DNA of 64,000 bases from contig CAJTEE010000001.1 in NCBI GenBank assembly GCA_910575275.1, forward strand, positions 558,001 through 622,000. Reading direction: 5' to 3'. Position 1 is the first letter of the stretch, and every line of letters begins with the position of its first letter. The stretch is from Lachnospiraceae bacterium (lineage in GTDB: Bacteria; Bacillota; Clostridia; Lachnospirales; Lachnospiraceae). A program made the position numbers and the translations under genes. Below, in pieces: positions 1 through 8,066 of the stretch. The notes below the pieces were generated by a model. It saw only the letters and a list, made by a program, of their open reading frames with translations, was not told the origin of the DNA and made no database searches.

Positions 1-545
1 GGCCTTGCCTCCGCCATGCTGATCTGGCGACCCTGTGTTGCCTGCGTGCTTGAGGAGTGGGCCAGTCTCACTCCCGCACAATTGCCCAGCACATAGGAAG
101 TAAACCCAGAGCAGTCCACGCCGCTATGCGGATTCGTCCCGCCATAGACATAACGACCGCCAACGAACTGCTTCGCGTAGGCTACGATCTCCTCGCGCTT
201 CGCCTCCGACGCCTGGAGGGCCGTTTCTTTTGCCGCCTCGGCCATCGCCGCCGCCGATTTTACGGTGTTTAAGTAGCCCTCCTGCTCTCCGGTACGGATT
301 TTAATCCATTCTCCGTCGAGCAGCTCCAGCACCTCATATGTGCTCCCCAGCTCAGCCTGTCCGATCACCGAAGAGCTGACGGCCGGTTCGGCATAAAGGC
401 TTGGATTCATATCATCGACCCGGATCAGCATGGCAGAGGCCGCCTGGTCTTTCATTTCCGCAGCCTGCGCTTTCCCTGGTGTCCACGCAGCAAAGGCCGC
501 GCAAAAAATAAGAAGGCTGAATGTTCTATATAATTTATTTGTCAT
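1..545 (-). CDS. NlpC/P60 cell-wall hydrolase with SH3b domain, 3' end outside window
   Basis: Secreted peptidoglycan hydrolase, probably cleaving stem-peptide bonds. Reading the minus strand from the ATG at 545 gives a Sec signal peptide (basic MTNKLYR, hydrophobic core, cut near AQA-AE), an SH3b-like segment around residues 35-85 (GSTYEVLELLDGEWIKIRT), an Ala/Glu-rich linker, and the start of an NlpC/P60 domain with the catalytic Cys in GVDCSGFT near residue 143. The His and third catalytic residue lie beyond position 1. An AGGGG ribosome binding site and a near-consensus promoter lie upstream. It is a single-gene transcript as far as visible. The family call is firm; the exact bond specificity is unknown. 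Confidence 0.88.
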   Translation of the reverse strand, partial: MTNKLYRTFSLLIFCAAFAAWTPGKAQAAEMKDQAASAMLIRVDDMNPSLYAEPAVSSSVIGQAELGSTYEVLELLDGEWIKIRTGEQEGYLNTVKSAAAMAEAAKETALQASEAKREEIVAYAKQFVGGRYVYGGTNPHSGVDCSGFTSYVLGNCAGVRLAHSSSTQATQGRQISMAEAR

Positions 546-615
546 ACGATCCCCTGTTCCCTTTTTAAGTGTTTTTCTCATTTATTACAAAAATGTTAAA
601 TCTTGTTACAAATAG

Positions 616-644
616 ATTATATTTCTTTCTTCCTTCTTTGTCAA
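616..644 (-). promoter_or_regulatory. SigA-type promoter for the NlpC/P60 gene
   Basis: On the minus strand there is TTGACA, a 17-nt spacer, and TATAAT, a full consensus housekeeping promoter. It lies about 70 nt upstream of the start codon at 545, leaving an AT-rich leader. Confidence 0.8.
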
Positions 645-742
645 TCAAATTTTTTGATTTAATATTTTCTTAATATTTCCTTCGAATTTCCTTCAAACTT
701 TTTAACAGAAAAAAATCCTGCGGCATAATTCCTTTCCGCCGC

Positions 743-809
743 AGCGACCTCACTCCGTTGGGGCAGACTCTGCAATCCCGGCCCGGCAGAGCCTTTTGTC
801 TTATAGAAA
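743..809. repeat. Dispersed intergenic repeat, copy A (degenerate)
   Basis: Shares the blocks GCGACCTCACTCCG, CAGACTCTGC and CCTTTTGTCTTATAG, in the same order and spacing, with the copies at 41106-41239 and 57296-57484. This copy lacks the GAGTTCGC hairpin end and the right arm of the long palindrome. It abuts the terminator hairpin of the DUF1700 gene. Confidence 0.7.
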
Positions 810-857
810 ACGTGCCCTCTGCACGATTCCCGGAGAAGAATCGGGCACGAGGGCACG
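806..857 (-). terminator. Rho-independent terminator of the fbp-DUF1700 transcript
   Basis: Long hairpin with outer arms CGTGCCCTC / GAGGGCACG and an inner GATTC / GAATC pairing, followed on the minus strand by TTTTC. It starts 18 nt after the DUF1700 stop codon. Confidence 0.7.
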
Positions 858-874
858 CTTTGAAGCCGACGCCG

Positions 875-1357
875 TCATTTTTTCAAATTTCGGAGGAACC
901 AGAAGACCAGACAGAACACGAGAATCGGCCCGGCAAACCGGAACAAAAGGTAAAAAAGGCCCCCGACCACATTCAGGGCCGTCACAAGGATTATGATAAA
1001 AAGGATCGGGATAAGAATCCTCCAGTACCACTTATTCAAATTAAAATAATGGATATTGGGCCCCTGGCCCTGCCTCGATCCGTAGCCGGACGCCCCGTCG
1101 TCCTGATAGCCGCCCATGCCGCCGTAGGAGCCTGTCCCGCTTAAAGCCTCGCCGGACGCCTCACAGGAATCAATGATCGTCCTTGCCACGATTCTGGGCT
1201 CGCCGATCTCCGCGACGATTTCATCCATTGTCCGGCCTTTGGCCATTTCCTGAGTGATATACTCCCTGTAATAACTCAGATTGTCCCGGATCACCGCTTC
1301 CGGCGCCTCGCCGGCAAGCGCCTCCCCCAGACCCTTTAAAAATTCTTCCCTGCTCAT
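875..1357 (-). CDS. DUF1700/HAAS-type membrane protein
   Basis: 160-residue protein. Residues 1-70 form a helical HAAS/DUF1700-like signalling domain (MSREEFLKGLGEAL, then YYREYI and GEPRIVARTII), followed by a Gly/Ser/Gln-rich linker (about 72-100) and two closely spaced membrane helices (about 112-155). Such proteins usually sit beside a PadR regulator and are thought to sense envelope state; no PadR gene is seen here. The ribosome binding site GGAGA is 5 nt from the ATG. It starts 29 nt after the fbp stop, so the two are probably co-transcribed. Precise function is unknown. Confidence 0.8.
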   Translation of the reverse strand: MSREEFLKGLGEALAGEAPEAVIRDNLSYYREYITQEMAKGRTMDEIVAEIGEPRIVARTIIDSCEASGEALSGTGSYGGMGGYQDDGASGYGSRQGQGPNIHYFNLNKWYWRILIPILFIIILVTALNVVGGLFYLLFRFAGPILVFCLVFWFLRNLKK

Positions 1358-1386
1358 GTCGTTCTCCTCGCCGTTTGTTGTCTCTG

Positions 1387-3324
1387 CTACTCTACTTTTT
1401 CCTTAATAATACCGCCCCGGTATGCCGCAACCAATTCTTTTAAATCGGCAATCTTTATCTCTAGCTCCCTCCCGGTATCCGTGTCCGCCACCATGACTCT
1501 CTTTTTCATTTTTTCTACGATCGTCACCTTGGGCGTGTTCTCATGATCCCTGTCATAGGGTTTATGCTCTGCCAATGCCAGATGGCGCGAGTTAAAAATC
1601 AATGTATAGCCGGCAATCCCGGTCTTTGGCTGGTAGGATTTGGACAGGCCGCCGTCGATGACATAGAGCTTTCCGTTTCCCTTGATCGGGCTCTCTCCGT
1701 CCTTCAGCTTTACAGGCACATGGCCGTTAATGATATGCGAACCCTCGATCGGAAGACCAAATTCTTTTAAAATCTTGTCACAGAGCTCCTCTTTTGCACT
1801 CAATTTATAATAGGGGTTCATGTTCTCCTTTGCAACAGCCTTATCCGCAACAAAATAATTTTCAAATGTTGCCATATTATCCTTGCCGTAGACCGGTGAC
1901 TTGGGACCGCACCACAGATACCACATAAAATCGCGATACCACTCCTTGGAGGGATCGTCATCCGGCAGGAAGTAAGCCATTTTCACCGCATCCTCGATAT
2001 AATCCAGCATGCGTTTTCCGGAATAGATGATCCCGTTGATGCTTAACTCGTCAAATTCTCCGTTTTCCTTCATCGGAATGCATCCATGATACAGGAGGTT
2101 GGAGTTACAGCAGCGATACATCCCGCCGTGCGAATAGATAAATTTAATATGGCGATGCAGAAGGCTGCTGTGGCGGAAGGAGAGACAAAGGGTATGCAGA
2201 AGCTCCTCCTCCTCCTTCGTAAGCTTTAACGGGTCCTTCGGATCTACAGTCGGCAGGTTCATATCCAGCATCTTGTATTCCTTGCCCTTGATCGCCACGG
2301 TTCCCTTCTCAAAGTTGATTGCCGTGATGTGCAGGCGGCTGTCCATCTTATACTCCGGATGACGTTTTGTAATCTGTCCCTCAACCTTAAACTGCATGAC
2401 TGCAATTGCCTTATGCATCTTTGCGGCAAGGCCCGGATCCACCGCGTCATAGATATTCTCATCCAGAATTTTCGGCAGGAATCGCTCACACGCATCATCC
2501 TTATAGATCCGGGCCGCAAACATGGACAAGGGCCGCAGGTTAATCCCATAGCCATCCTCCAGGACATCAAAGCAGTTATAGCGGATCGCGATCCGCAGTA
2601 CATTGCAGATACAGGCCAGATTACCGGTAGCCGCTCCCATCCAGGAGATATCGTGATTGCCCCACTGAATATCCACATCATGAAAATGCATCAATTCTTC
2701 CATTATAATGTCAGCACGCGGACCGCGGTCAAAAATATCGCCGATGATATGCAGATTATCAATCGTGAGATTCTGGATCAATTCGCTAAGTGCCTTGATG
2801 AACTCCGAGCCCATTTTGCTGTCAATAATAGAGTGAATGATCTCATCGTAATAAATCTTTTTGTTCTCGTCATTATAATCGACATGAATCAATTCGTCAA
2901 TGATATATGCAAAAGCCGGCGGCATTTTTTTTCGCACCTTCGAACGTGTGTACTTCGAGGCAACCTCTTTACAGATTCGTACCAGGCGATAAACCGTGAT
3001 CCGCTGCCAATCCTCGCTGAATCCCCTCTCTCGTTTCATCGCCCTGAGTATGCGCTCCGGATAATAGATCAAATTTGCAAGCGCGATCTCGTCTTCATCG
3101 GAAATCAGATAGCCAAAGGTTTCCGAAATTTTCTCGCGAATGATGCCGGAGGCGCTTCGCAGAAGGTGAATAAACGCCTCATACTCCCCATGCAGATCGC
3201 TGAAGAAATATTCGGTCCCCTTCGGCAGCCCGCGGATCGCCATCAGGTTGATGATCTCCCCTGACGCAGCCTTCACAGTCGGGTATTCCCTCGCCAACAG
3301 TTTCAGATACGACAAATCTCTCAT
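1387..3324 (-). CDS. fbp: Class III fructose-1,6-bisphosphatase
   Basis: Gluconeogenic phosphatase converting fructose-1,6-bisphosphate to fructose-6-phosphate, of the Firmicutes class III (metallophosphoesterase-like) type. Length 645 aa is typical. Metal-site motifs are visible: FFSDLHGE near residue 40, GDIFDRGP near 195 and WGNHD near 223, with a further GHVPVK and DGG region toward the C-terminus. I chose the ATG at 3324 (MRDLSYL) because GGGAGGA lies 7 nt upstream; the earlier in-frame ATG at 3345 has no ribosome binding site. The leader is about 210 nt and rich in hairpins. Downstream it probably runs into the DUF1700 gene. Confidence 0.95.
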   Translation of the reverse strand: MRDLSYLKLLAREYPTVKAASGEIINLMAIRGLPKGTEYFFSDLHGEYEAFIHLLRSASGIIREKISETFGYLISDEDEIALANLIYYPERILRAMKRERGFSEDWQRITVYRLVRICKEVASKYTRSKVRKKMPPAFAYIIDELIHVDYNDENKKIYYDEIIHSIIDSKMGSEFIKALSELIQNLTIDNLHIIGDIFDRGPRADIIMEELMHFHDVDIQWGNHDISWMGAATGNLACICNVLRIAIRYNCFDVLEDGYGINLRPLSMFAARIYKDDACERFLPKILDENIYDAVDPGLAAKMHKAIAVMQFKVEGQITKRHPEYKMDSRLHITAINFEKGTVAIKGKEYKMLDMNLPTVDPKDPLKLTKEEEELLHTLCLSFRHSSLLHRHIKFIYSHGGMYRCCNSNLLYHGCIPMKENGEFDELSINGIIYSGKRMLDYIEDAVKMAYFLPDDDPSKEWYRDFMWYLWCGPKSPVYGKDNMATFENYFVADKAVAKENMNPYYKLSAKEELCDKILKEFGLPIEGSHIINGHVPVKLKDGESPIKGNGKLYVIDGGLSKSYQPKTGIAGYTLIFNSRHLALAEHKPYDRDHENTPKVTIVEKMKKRVMVADTDTGRELEIKIADLKELVAAYRGGIIKEKVE

Positions 3325-3452
3325 ATACAGTTCCTCCCACCCCATAAGAGTATTGTAGCAACGGCTCAGCCTGTATCTGCGCAGATAGCAGCCAATAAAG
3401 CCAAACGGCCATGAACCCGCCCCTTCTTGCCGCAGGCAAACTTGAAACGAGA

Positions 3453-3520
3453 GCGGCTTTTGTAACAGAAAAGCCGCAGGCCGAACTGTTACGAATTGTA
3501 TTCGTAACCGCTCCGGTTAC
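3453..3520. other. Chain of overlapping hairpins in the fbp leader
   Basis: Three perfect short hairpins in a row: GCGGCTTTT/AAAAGCCGC (3453-3477), GTTACGAAT/ATTCGTAAC (3488-3508) and GTAACCG/CGGTTAC (3504-3520). The last two share bases 3504-3508 and cannot form together. If fbp is transcribed from the promoter at 3540-3568, all three lie in its 5' leader. It could be a regulatory RNA or part of an intergenic repeat family. Confidence 0.5.
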
Positions 3521-3549
3521 TTGCATTTTTTTCCATTTAATAGTATCAT
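3521..3549 (+). promoter_or_regulatory. Promoter for the MBL-fold hydrolase gene
   Basis: TTGCAT (3521-3526), 17-nt spacer, TATCAT (3544-3549), giving a leader of roughly 43 nt to the ATG at 3599. Its -10 overlaps that of the divergent fbp promoter candidate. Confidence 0.55.
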
Positions 3550-3568
3550 ATTCGCAAGGGATTGACAA
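3540..3568 (-). promoter_or_regulatory. Candidate promoter for fbp
   Basis: Minus strand TTGTCA (3563-3568), 17-nt spacer, TACTAT (3540-3545). It is back-to-back with the plus-strand promoter, so the two polymerase sites exclude each other. Confidence 0.45.
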
Positions 3569-3598
3569 CAAAATAGGCAGAAAGAAGGACGGATTTTC

Positions 3599-4411
3599 AT
3601 GGAACACGAGCTCTTATATGTACTTGGAACCGGAAACGCACAGGCGGTTAACTATTATAATACCTGTTTTGCTATCCGGGATGGCAAAGACTATTTCATG
3701 GTCGATGCCGGCGGGGGAAACGGCATTTTAAAAATCCTTGCCGACATGAACGTTCCGCTTACAGACATCCGCCATATTTTCGTCACGCACGCGCACACCG
3801 ATCATATTCTCGGCATTGTCTGGCTTATCCGCATGCTGGCCTCCAAAATCCGGCAGGGTTCATACGAAGGAGATGTGTATCTGTATTGTCACGATGGACT
3901 TGTAGAAACGATCAAAACACTCTGCCGTCTGACGATCCAGGAAAAATTTTATAAGCTGATCGGTGATCGCATCCATCTGGTTTCGGTTTCAGATGGAGAG
4001 ACAAAGCAGGTTCTCGGACACGATGTGACGTTCTTTGACATTCACTCCACAAAAGCCAGACAATATGGCTTTACAATCTTTTTAAAAAGCAGGAAAAAAC
4101 TGACCTGCGCCGGGGACGAGCCGTATCATCCGTTTTGTGAGTCTTACGTGTCAGGCAGTGACTGGCTGCTTCACGAGGCTTTCTGCCTGTATGCGGAGAG
4201 GGAGATCTGGAAGCCCTACGAAAAAAGCCACAGCACCGTCAGGGAAGCCTGCATGCTGGCCGAAGCCATGCAGATTCCCAATCTGGTTCTGTGGCACACA
4301 GAGGACAGCCATGCAAATCAGCGTCAGCCACTCTATCTGCAGGAGGGGCGGCTCTATTACCATGGCAATCTGTTTGTCCCGGATGACAAAACCATCCTGA
4401 CACTCTGTTAA
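3599..4411 (+). CDS. MBL-fold metallo-hydrolase, RNase Z-like
   Basis: 270-residue metallo-beta-lactamase-fold protein. The zinc motif THAHTDHI (about residues 62-69) follows the usual N-terminal strands (LGTGNAQ, FMVDAGGG); later metal ligands are suggested by GDEPYHPF (about 169) and WHTEDSH (about 233). The arrangement resembles RNase Z/ElaC-like hydrolases, but the protein is short and lacks an obvious exosite arm, so the substrate is uncertain. AAGGA lies upstream of the ATG and a promoter at 3521-3549. It converges on the superoxide reductase gene, with 3 nt between stop codons. Confidence 0.82.
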   Translation: MEHELLYVLGTGNAQAVNYYNTCFAIRDGKDYFMVDAGGGNGILKILADMNVPLTDIRHIFVTHAHTDHILGIVWLIRMLASKIRQGSYEGDVYLYCHDGLVETIKTLCRLTIQEKFYKLIGDRIHLVSVSDGETKQVLGHDVTFFDIHSTKARQYGFTIFLKSRKKLTCAGDEPYHPFCESYVSGSDWLLHEAFCLYAEREIWKPYEKSHSTVREACMLAEAMQIPNLVLWHTEDSHANQRQPLYLQEGRLYYHGNLFVPDDKTILTLC

Positions 4412-4414
4412 GCG

Positions 4415-4792
4415 TTAGGCCTGCGAAATTTCCACTTTCCAGAGGCCGTGAAGGTTACAGTATTCATAGACTGCCAACGGCCTCTCTCCGTCACTCATTG
4501 TAAACTTCGCTACCGGTTTATCCCCGGGCTTTAAAACCCGAAGCTGGCCGCCCCGCGTCGTCTCTATATACACCCAGGTAATATAATGGCCGTCCTCCAT
4601 CGGATGGTCGTTTTCTCCGATCCGGGCCTCCACCATATCCTTTTTAACCTTCACCACCGGCAGGTGTTTTTCCACTGCAGCCTCCGTTGTGTTTGCATGA
4701 AGCTTGTCATAGCTTCCGCAGCCCGCGTCACTTTCTCCGTAAATCACCAAAGCAACCCCATGGCAATCCGGGCACTGAATAAATCGGCTCAT
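4415..4792 (-). CDS. Superoxide reductase (desulfoferrodoxin/neelaredoxin family)
   Basis: Reduces superoxide to hydrogen peroxide without releasing oxygen, a common defence in anaerobes. The Fe(His)4Cys site is visible: EKHLPVV near residue 41, ENDHPM and GHYITWV near 60-70, and CNLHGLW near the C-terminus (Cys and His ligands). The N-terminal CPDCHG is a partial version of the extra iron site of desulfoferrodoxins; only one CxxC pair is clear. Length 125 aa fits the single-domain type. I chose the ATG at 4792 (MSRF), which has AGGA 5-6 nt upstream, over the GTG at 4804. Confidence 0.92.
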   Translation of the reverse strand: MSRFIQCPDCHGVALVIYGESDAGCGSYDKLHANTTEAAVEKHLPVVKVKKDMVEARIGENDHPMEDGHYITWVYIETTRGGQLRVLKPGDKPVAKFTMSDGERPLAVYEYCNLHGLWKVEISQA

Positions 4793-5207
4793 CTTCTTCC
4801 TCACTTTCTGGTTATCTTCACCTTGGACACCTGTTCCTACAAGACTCTGTTAGTCTGCTACGGTTCACTCCGTTCACAGCAGCATGCAAATCTCCATGCT
4901 AAATCGCCTGCAGCGATGGAGGTTTGTCGGCTGTTCCACGCATTCTTACGATCCGCGCAGGAAATGACCTCACTGCGCTGGGCTGCCAAGTGCCGATGGC
5001 ACTTGTCTGGCAACGACCGAAACGGAGTGCAGAAGACCCTGCGCAGACTTATGTGAACAGTAACGTTAGCCTTTGCATATAAAGCAAAAAATATACGTTT
5101 TGCTTGCAAATCCCCCAAAACGCGGGTAAAATAATAGCAGTTCAGTCCCTTGACTGCCGCATCCTAATCCACGCCTGCAAAACTTTTTCACAAGGGGGAA
5201 TTTCTCT
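4793..5207. other. Intergenic region with structured repeat-like DNA and NUDIX promoter
   Basis: No credible gene. The segment 4840-5060 is full of short inverted pairs, for example AAGTGCC/GGCACTT. Its two ends carry related blocks in opposite orientation (AGTCTGC and CACTCCGTT), which suggests an eroded palindromic intergenic element. Open frames across it have unlikely compositions and no ribosome binding sites. The promoter of the NUDIX gene lies at 5104-5132. Confidence 0.5.
5104..5132 (+). promoter_or_regulatory. Promoter for the NUDIX hydrolase gene
   Basis: TTGCAA (5104-5109), 17-nt spacer, TAAAAT (5127-5132), followed by a leader of about 70 nt. Confidence 0.55.
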
Positions 5208-5762
5208 ATGGCGATTAAACCCTGGATCTGCAATGGCTCGACTACCATCATTAAAGACCGCTGGATCAACCTTCATGCCGACGATTGCACACTTCCCAAC
5301 GGTACTCCGATTTCACCGTTTTACGTCAATACGCTTCCGGATTTTGTCGTGGCAGTCGCTGTCACGGAAAGTGGAGACTTTATTTTTGTGCGTCAGTACC
5401 GCCATGGAACCCGTCAGATTCTTTTGGAGCTTCCTGCGGGCTGCCTAGAACCGACGGATGAGAGCGCTGCATCCGGTGCGGTCAGAGAGCTCCTTGAAGA
5501 AACCGGCTATGTCGGGGACACCCCTGTTTTTCTCTGTAAGGTGGCTCCCAATGCCACCAGCCTAAGCAACTTTGCTCACTGCTATCTGATCACCGGCTGT
5601 AAAAAAGTCCGGGAACAGGCATTAGATGCTTCCGAGGATCTGGAAGTCGTGATCCTCTCTGCGGGGGAACTGCGAATGCTTTTAGACGAGGGCGACATAA
5701 TACAGGCCGTCCATGTTGCCGCCCTGTATTATGCAGAGCAGAAGCTTGGACACATTGGTTAA
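5208..5762 (+). CDS. NUDIX hydrolase, ADP-ribose pyrophosphatase type
   Basis: Hydrolyses nucleoside diphosphates linked to X, most likely ADP-ribose to AMP and ribose-5-phosphate. The Nudix box is at about residues 76-99, ending RELLEETGY; there is one extra residue in the loop between the first Gly and the first Glu, a tolerated variation. VRQYRHG (about 61-67) before the box and the length of 184 aa match ADPRase-like members. AGGGGGA lies 8 nt before the ATG. A GAGGG/CCCTC hairpin follows the stop, then a DUF4317 gene in the same direction. Confidence 0.88.
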   Translation: MAIKPWICNGSTTIIKDRWINLHADDCTLPNGTPISPFYVNTLPDFVVAVAVTESGDFIFVRQYRHGTRQILLELPAGCLEPTDESAASGAVRELLEETGYVGDTPVFLCKVAPNATSLSNFAHCYLITGCKKVREQALDASEDLEVVILSAGELRMLLDEGDIIQAVHVAALYYAEQKLGHIG

Positions 5763-5809
5763 TGAGGGCAAACTGGCCCTCTGCTTATCACTGAGGAGAC
5801 TTTTATCCC

Positions 5810-6952
5810 ATGAATAAACGCGAAATTTCTGAAATTAAGAAACAATTTAAAAAAGACGGCAACGCTATCTCCCGTATCTGCGGCTGCTATGTCGATGCAG
5901 ACAAGCAGATCCGGACAACGCTAAAGGAAGCATTTTTTGCTCTGTCCGAGGAAGAAATCTTTAAATATTACGAGCTTTTCCGCAAAACCCTATCCGGTTC
6001 ACTCGGAAAAAACTTACATAACCTGGAGTATTCCATTCATGATGAGGGGGAGGGCAGTGCGTTCTCGCTTCTCATGAAGCTGCGGGATGACAAGCTCGTC
6101 GATGATGAAACGGTGAATTCCTTCTATAATAAAGTAATCGAAAATTATGACTACGGCGAAAACTACTACATCATCCTGATTCATGGCTCCTATGACATTC
6201 CCGGCAGGGCCGCCGACCACACAGAGCTTTTTGATGCCTCCGATGAAGTTTACAATCATATTCTCTGCTGCATCTGCCCGGTTAAGCTCTCCGAGCCCGG
6301 CCTCTCCTACAACGAGGCCGCGAATGTAATTGAGGAACGCCCACGTAACTGGTGGGTACAGCCGCCGATGACCGGTTTTTTGTTTCCGGCGTTCAATGAC
6401 AGGAGCACTGATCTTCACAGCCTCCTGTATTTTTCCAAGAATCCGGAGGAGCTCCATTACGAATTCATTGATGCCTGCCTGGGCGCCGCCCCTCCCGTTT
6501 CCTTCCAATCACAAAAAGAGGTCTTTCAGAGCATCCTGACCGATACGCTCGGCGAGGAATGCGAGTATGGGATCGTCCGGCAGATCCATGAAAATCTGGC
6601 AGAGCTTTCTGAGGAACATAAGGAAGACATGGAGCCGCTCTGCCTCAGACGCCCTGAAGTCAAAGGACTTTTAGAAAAAAGCGGAGTCGAACCAGAACGT
6701 CTTGAGCGTTTTGATCAGGTCTATGAGGGGGCGGCCGGGGAAGATACGGCTATCCTTGTCCCGGCCATCACCGGCTCCGGAAAGCTTGCAGTAAAGACAC
6801 CCGATGTAGACATTCGAATCAACCCAAACCGGCTCGATCTCGTGGAGACGAGGCTCCTCGAAGGCCGCCGTTTTCTGGTCATCGCCATTGAGGAGCATGT
6901 GGAAGTAAACGGCATTCCTGTAAAGCTGTGGGATGATAAAAAAGAGGAATAG
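5810..6952 (+). CDS. DUF4317 domain protein
   Basis: 380-residue soluble protein of the clostridial DUF4317 family, recognised from its N-terminus (MNKREISEIKKQFKKDG, then RICGCYVD) and the mid-protein HGSYDIPGRAAD. No catalytic motif, signal peptide or membrane segment is seen and the biochemical role is unknown. GAGGAG lies 11 nt before the ATG, a long but usable spacing. A strong terminator follows the stop. Confidence 0.85.
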   Translation: MNKREISEIKKQFKKDGNAISRICGCYVDADKQIRTTLKEAFFALSEEEIFKYYELFRKTLSGSLGKNLHNLEYSIHDEGEGSAFSLLMKLRDDKLVDDETVNSFYNKVIENYDYGENYYIILIHGSYDIPGRAADHTELFDASDEVYNHILCCICPVKLSEPGLSYNEAANVIEERPRNWWVQPPMTGFLFPAFNDRSTDLHSLLYFSKNPEELHYEFIDACLGAAPPVSFQSQKEVFQSILTDTLGEECEYGIVRQIHENLAELSEEHKEDMEPLCLRRPEVKGLLEKSGVEPERLERFDQVYEGAAGEDTAILVPAITGSGKLAVKTPDVDIRINPNRLDLVETRLLEGRRFLVIAIEEHVEVNGIPVKLWDDKKEE

Positions 6953-6959
6953 CATTCTG

Positions 6960-6984
6960 AGGGCCGCACAAGCGGCCTTTTTTG
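6960..6984 (+). terminator. Rho-independent terminator after the DUF4317 gene
   Basis: Stem GGCCGC (6962-6967), loop ACAA, GCGGCC (6972-6977), then six T residues (6978-6983). It starts about 10 nt after the stop codon. Confidence 0.9.
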
Positions 6985-7041
6985 CTTTATAAGGAACTTT
7001 ATTCCATAAAGCGGAAAATTAATATACTTTTTTCGATATTT

Positions 7042-7048
7042 TTCGACA
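7042..7048 (-). promoter_or_regulatory. Possible Spo0A box
   Basis: Minus strand TGTCGAA, an exact match to the 7-bp Spo0A box, inside AT-rich DNA upstream of the DUF6431 gene. A 7-mer can occur by chance, so this is weak on its own. Confidence 0.25.
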
Positions 7049-7173
7049 TTTTGTTAAATTTAACTGTTTTTTTCGTTTATTTGAGCAAGAGCACACCTGC
7101 TCTGCATTTCTTAAGGATTCATCGTAAAGTACAACAGAATCAAGAAATCCAAAGTGGATCGGCGGGTGTACTT

Positions 7174-7518
7174 ATGATAATTCTCAAAAAATATCAGATA
7201 ACAGTCAAAAACGGCATATACTATGCAAAGGCAGCGGAAAGGCCTGTTTGTCCGGTCTGCGGCTCCCCTCTAAAGGTTCGCGACAGCAGACGGCGCCAGA
7301 TGATTCTCGCAAACGGAACGATCCGCATCTTCCTGCTTCGCCGCCTGCGATGCTCATCCTGCGGCAGTCTCCATCAGGAACTGCCTGACATTTTCCTTCC
7401 ACATAAGCATTACTCCCGCGACGTTATCAACCGCGCCCTCTCCGGTGATCTTCCTTATTGTCCTGCGGAAAATTCGACACTTTATCGTTGGGAAAAGGAG
7501 ATGAATTCTCATGTATAG
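7174..7518 (+). CDS. DUF6431-type zinc-ribbon protein
   Basis: 115-residue protein with a zinc ribbon: CPVCG near residue 23 and CSSCG near 58, joined by a basic stretch (KVRDSRRRQ) and strands ending RIFLLRRLRC. The following HKHYSRDVI resembles the DUF6431 family, small proteins related to zinc-ribbon/HTH domains of transposases. I chose the ATG at 7174 because upstream in-frame residues are AT-rich and hydrophobic and look like translated promoter DNA. No partner transposase is nearby. It could be a domesticated transposase domain or a remnant. Confidence 0.6.
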   Translation: MIILKKYQITVKNGIYYAKAAERPVCPVCGSPLKVRDSRRRQMILANGTIRIFLLRRLRCSSCGSLHQELPDIFLPHKHYSRDVINRALSGDLPYCPAENSTLYRWEKEMNSHV

Positions 7519-7560
7519 TTTGACAGGAAATTCGGAACCATTTCCTATCAAACAAATAAC

Positions 7561-7592
7561 CCCCTGCACAGTTTTTCTGTACAGGGGTCTCA
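7561..7592. terminator. Hairpin between convergent DUF6431 and XRE genes
   Basis: Arms CCCCTGCACAG and CTGTACAGGGG (one mismatch) around a five-T loop. The 3' side is T-rich rather than a clean T run on either strand, so it is only a probable bidirectional terminator. Confidence 0.45.
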
Positions 7593-7622
7593 TGTCTGAT
7601 TTTAGGGATGGGCTGCAGGTTT

Positions 7623-7943
7623 TCAGTCTGCTGTATTGGTTTTTCTCGCGGTTTTTGTATCGCCGCTCTTTTTTTCGCGGCTGTTTTTCTTTGCCGGAGG
7701 ATTTTTTGCCGGAGATTGCTTTTTCGCAGGCTCCTCTGCCGGTGCATCCACGATAATCTCCATAATGTCCTCAACCGGACATTGCAGGATGTTACATAGC
7801 ATTTCCAACGTGTGGGTAGAGACATGCATATTTTTCTTCAAACGTCCAATCTGACCCGCGCTTACCTTATAATAAGTGATCAATCGGTATTGGCTGATTC
7901 CTTTTTTCTTCATCGTATCCCATAGCCGCGTGTATCTTACCAT
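7623..7943 (-). CDS. XRE/Cro-type regulator with basic Ala/Lys/Pro tail
   Basis: 106-residue protein. Residues 1-65 are a Cro/CI helix-turn-helix domain (HTH_26 type; GISQYRLITYYKVSAGQIGRL carries the recognition helices). Residues 68-106 are a low-complexity tail rich in Ala, Lys, Pro and Ser that recalls histone H1-like tails and could add non-specific DNA binding. The ATG at 7943 has AAGGAGGG 6 nt upstream; the ATG 6 nt earlier would overlap that site. Targets are unknown. Confidence 0.78.
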   Translation of the reverse strand: MVRYTRLWDTMKKKGISQYRLITYYKVSAGQIGRLKKNMHVSTHTLEMLCNILQCPVEDIMEIIVDAPAEEPAKKQSPAKNPPAKKNSREKKSGDTKTARKTNTAD

Positions 7944-8066
7944 GATCATCCCTCCTTATCATAATATAAGCATAGATTAACTGCGTTTGTCCATTAGCCA
8001 TAATTGGCCTTTTCGTCTCTGTTCTCCTGTCGCCCTCCCCCATCTGTCAGTCGATAAAGCTCGGTT

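Larger units (their letters stand above)
546..874. other. Intergenic region: NlpC promoter, terminator and repeat copy A
   Basis: No credible gene in this 329 bp gap. It holds the promoter of the NlpC/P60 gene (616-644), an AT-rich leader, a degenerate copy of the dispersed intergenic repeat (743-809) and a long hairpin (811-857) that probably terminates the DUF1700 transcript. Short open frames here lack ribosome binding sites and overlap the hairpins. Confidence 0.7.

Noticed and set aside
2329-3264. A 311-codon open frame antisense to fbp
   Set aside because: It lies wholly inside the well-supported fbp gene, has no ribosome binding site and its translation has no recognisable domain.
4586-5056. 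A 156-codon frame across the superoxide reductase start and the intergenic region
   Set aside because: It runs antisense to superoxide reductase and through hairpin-rich DNA, with no start signal.
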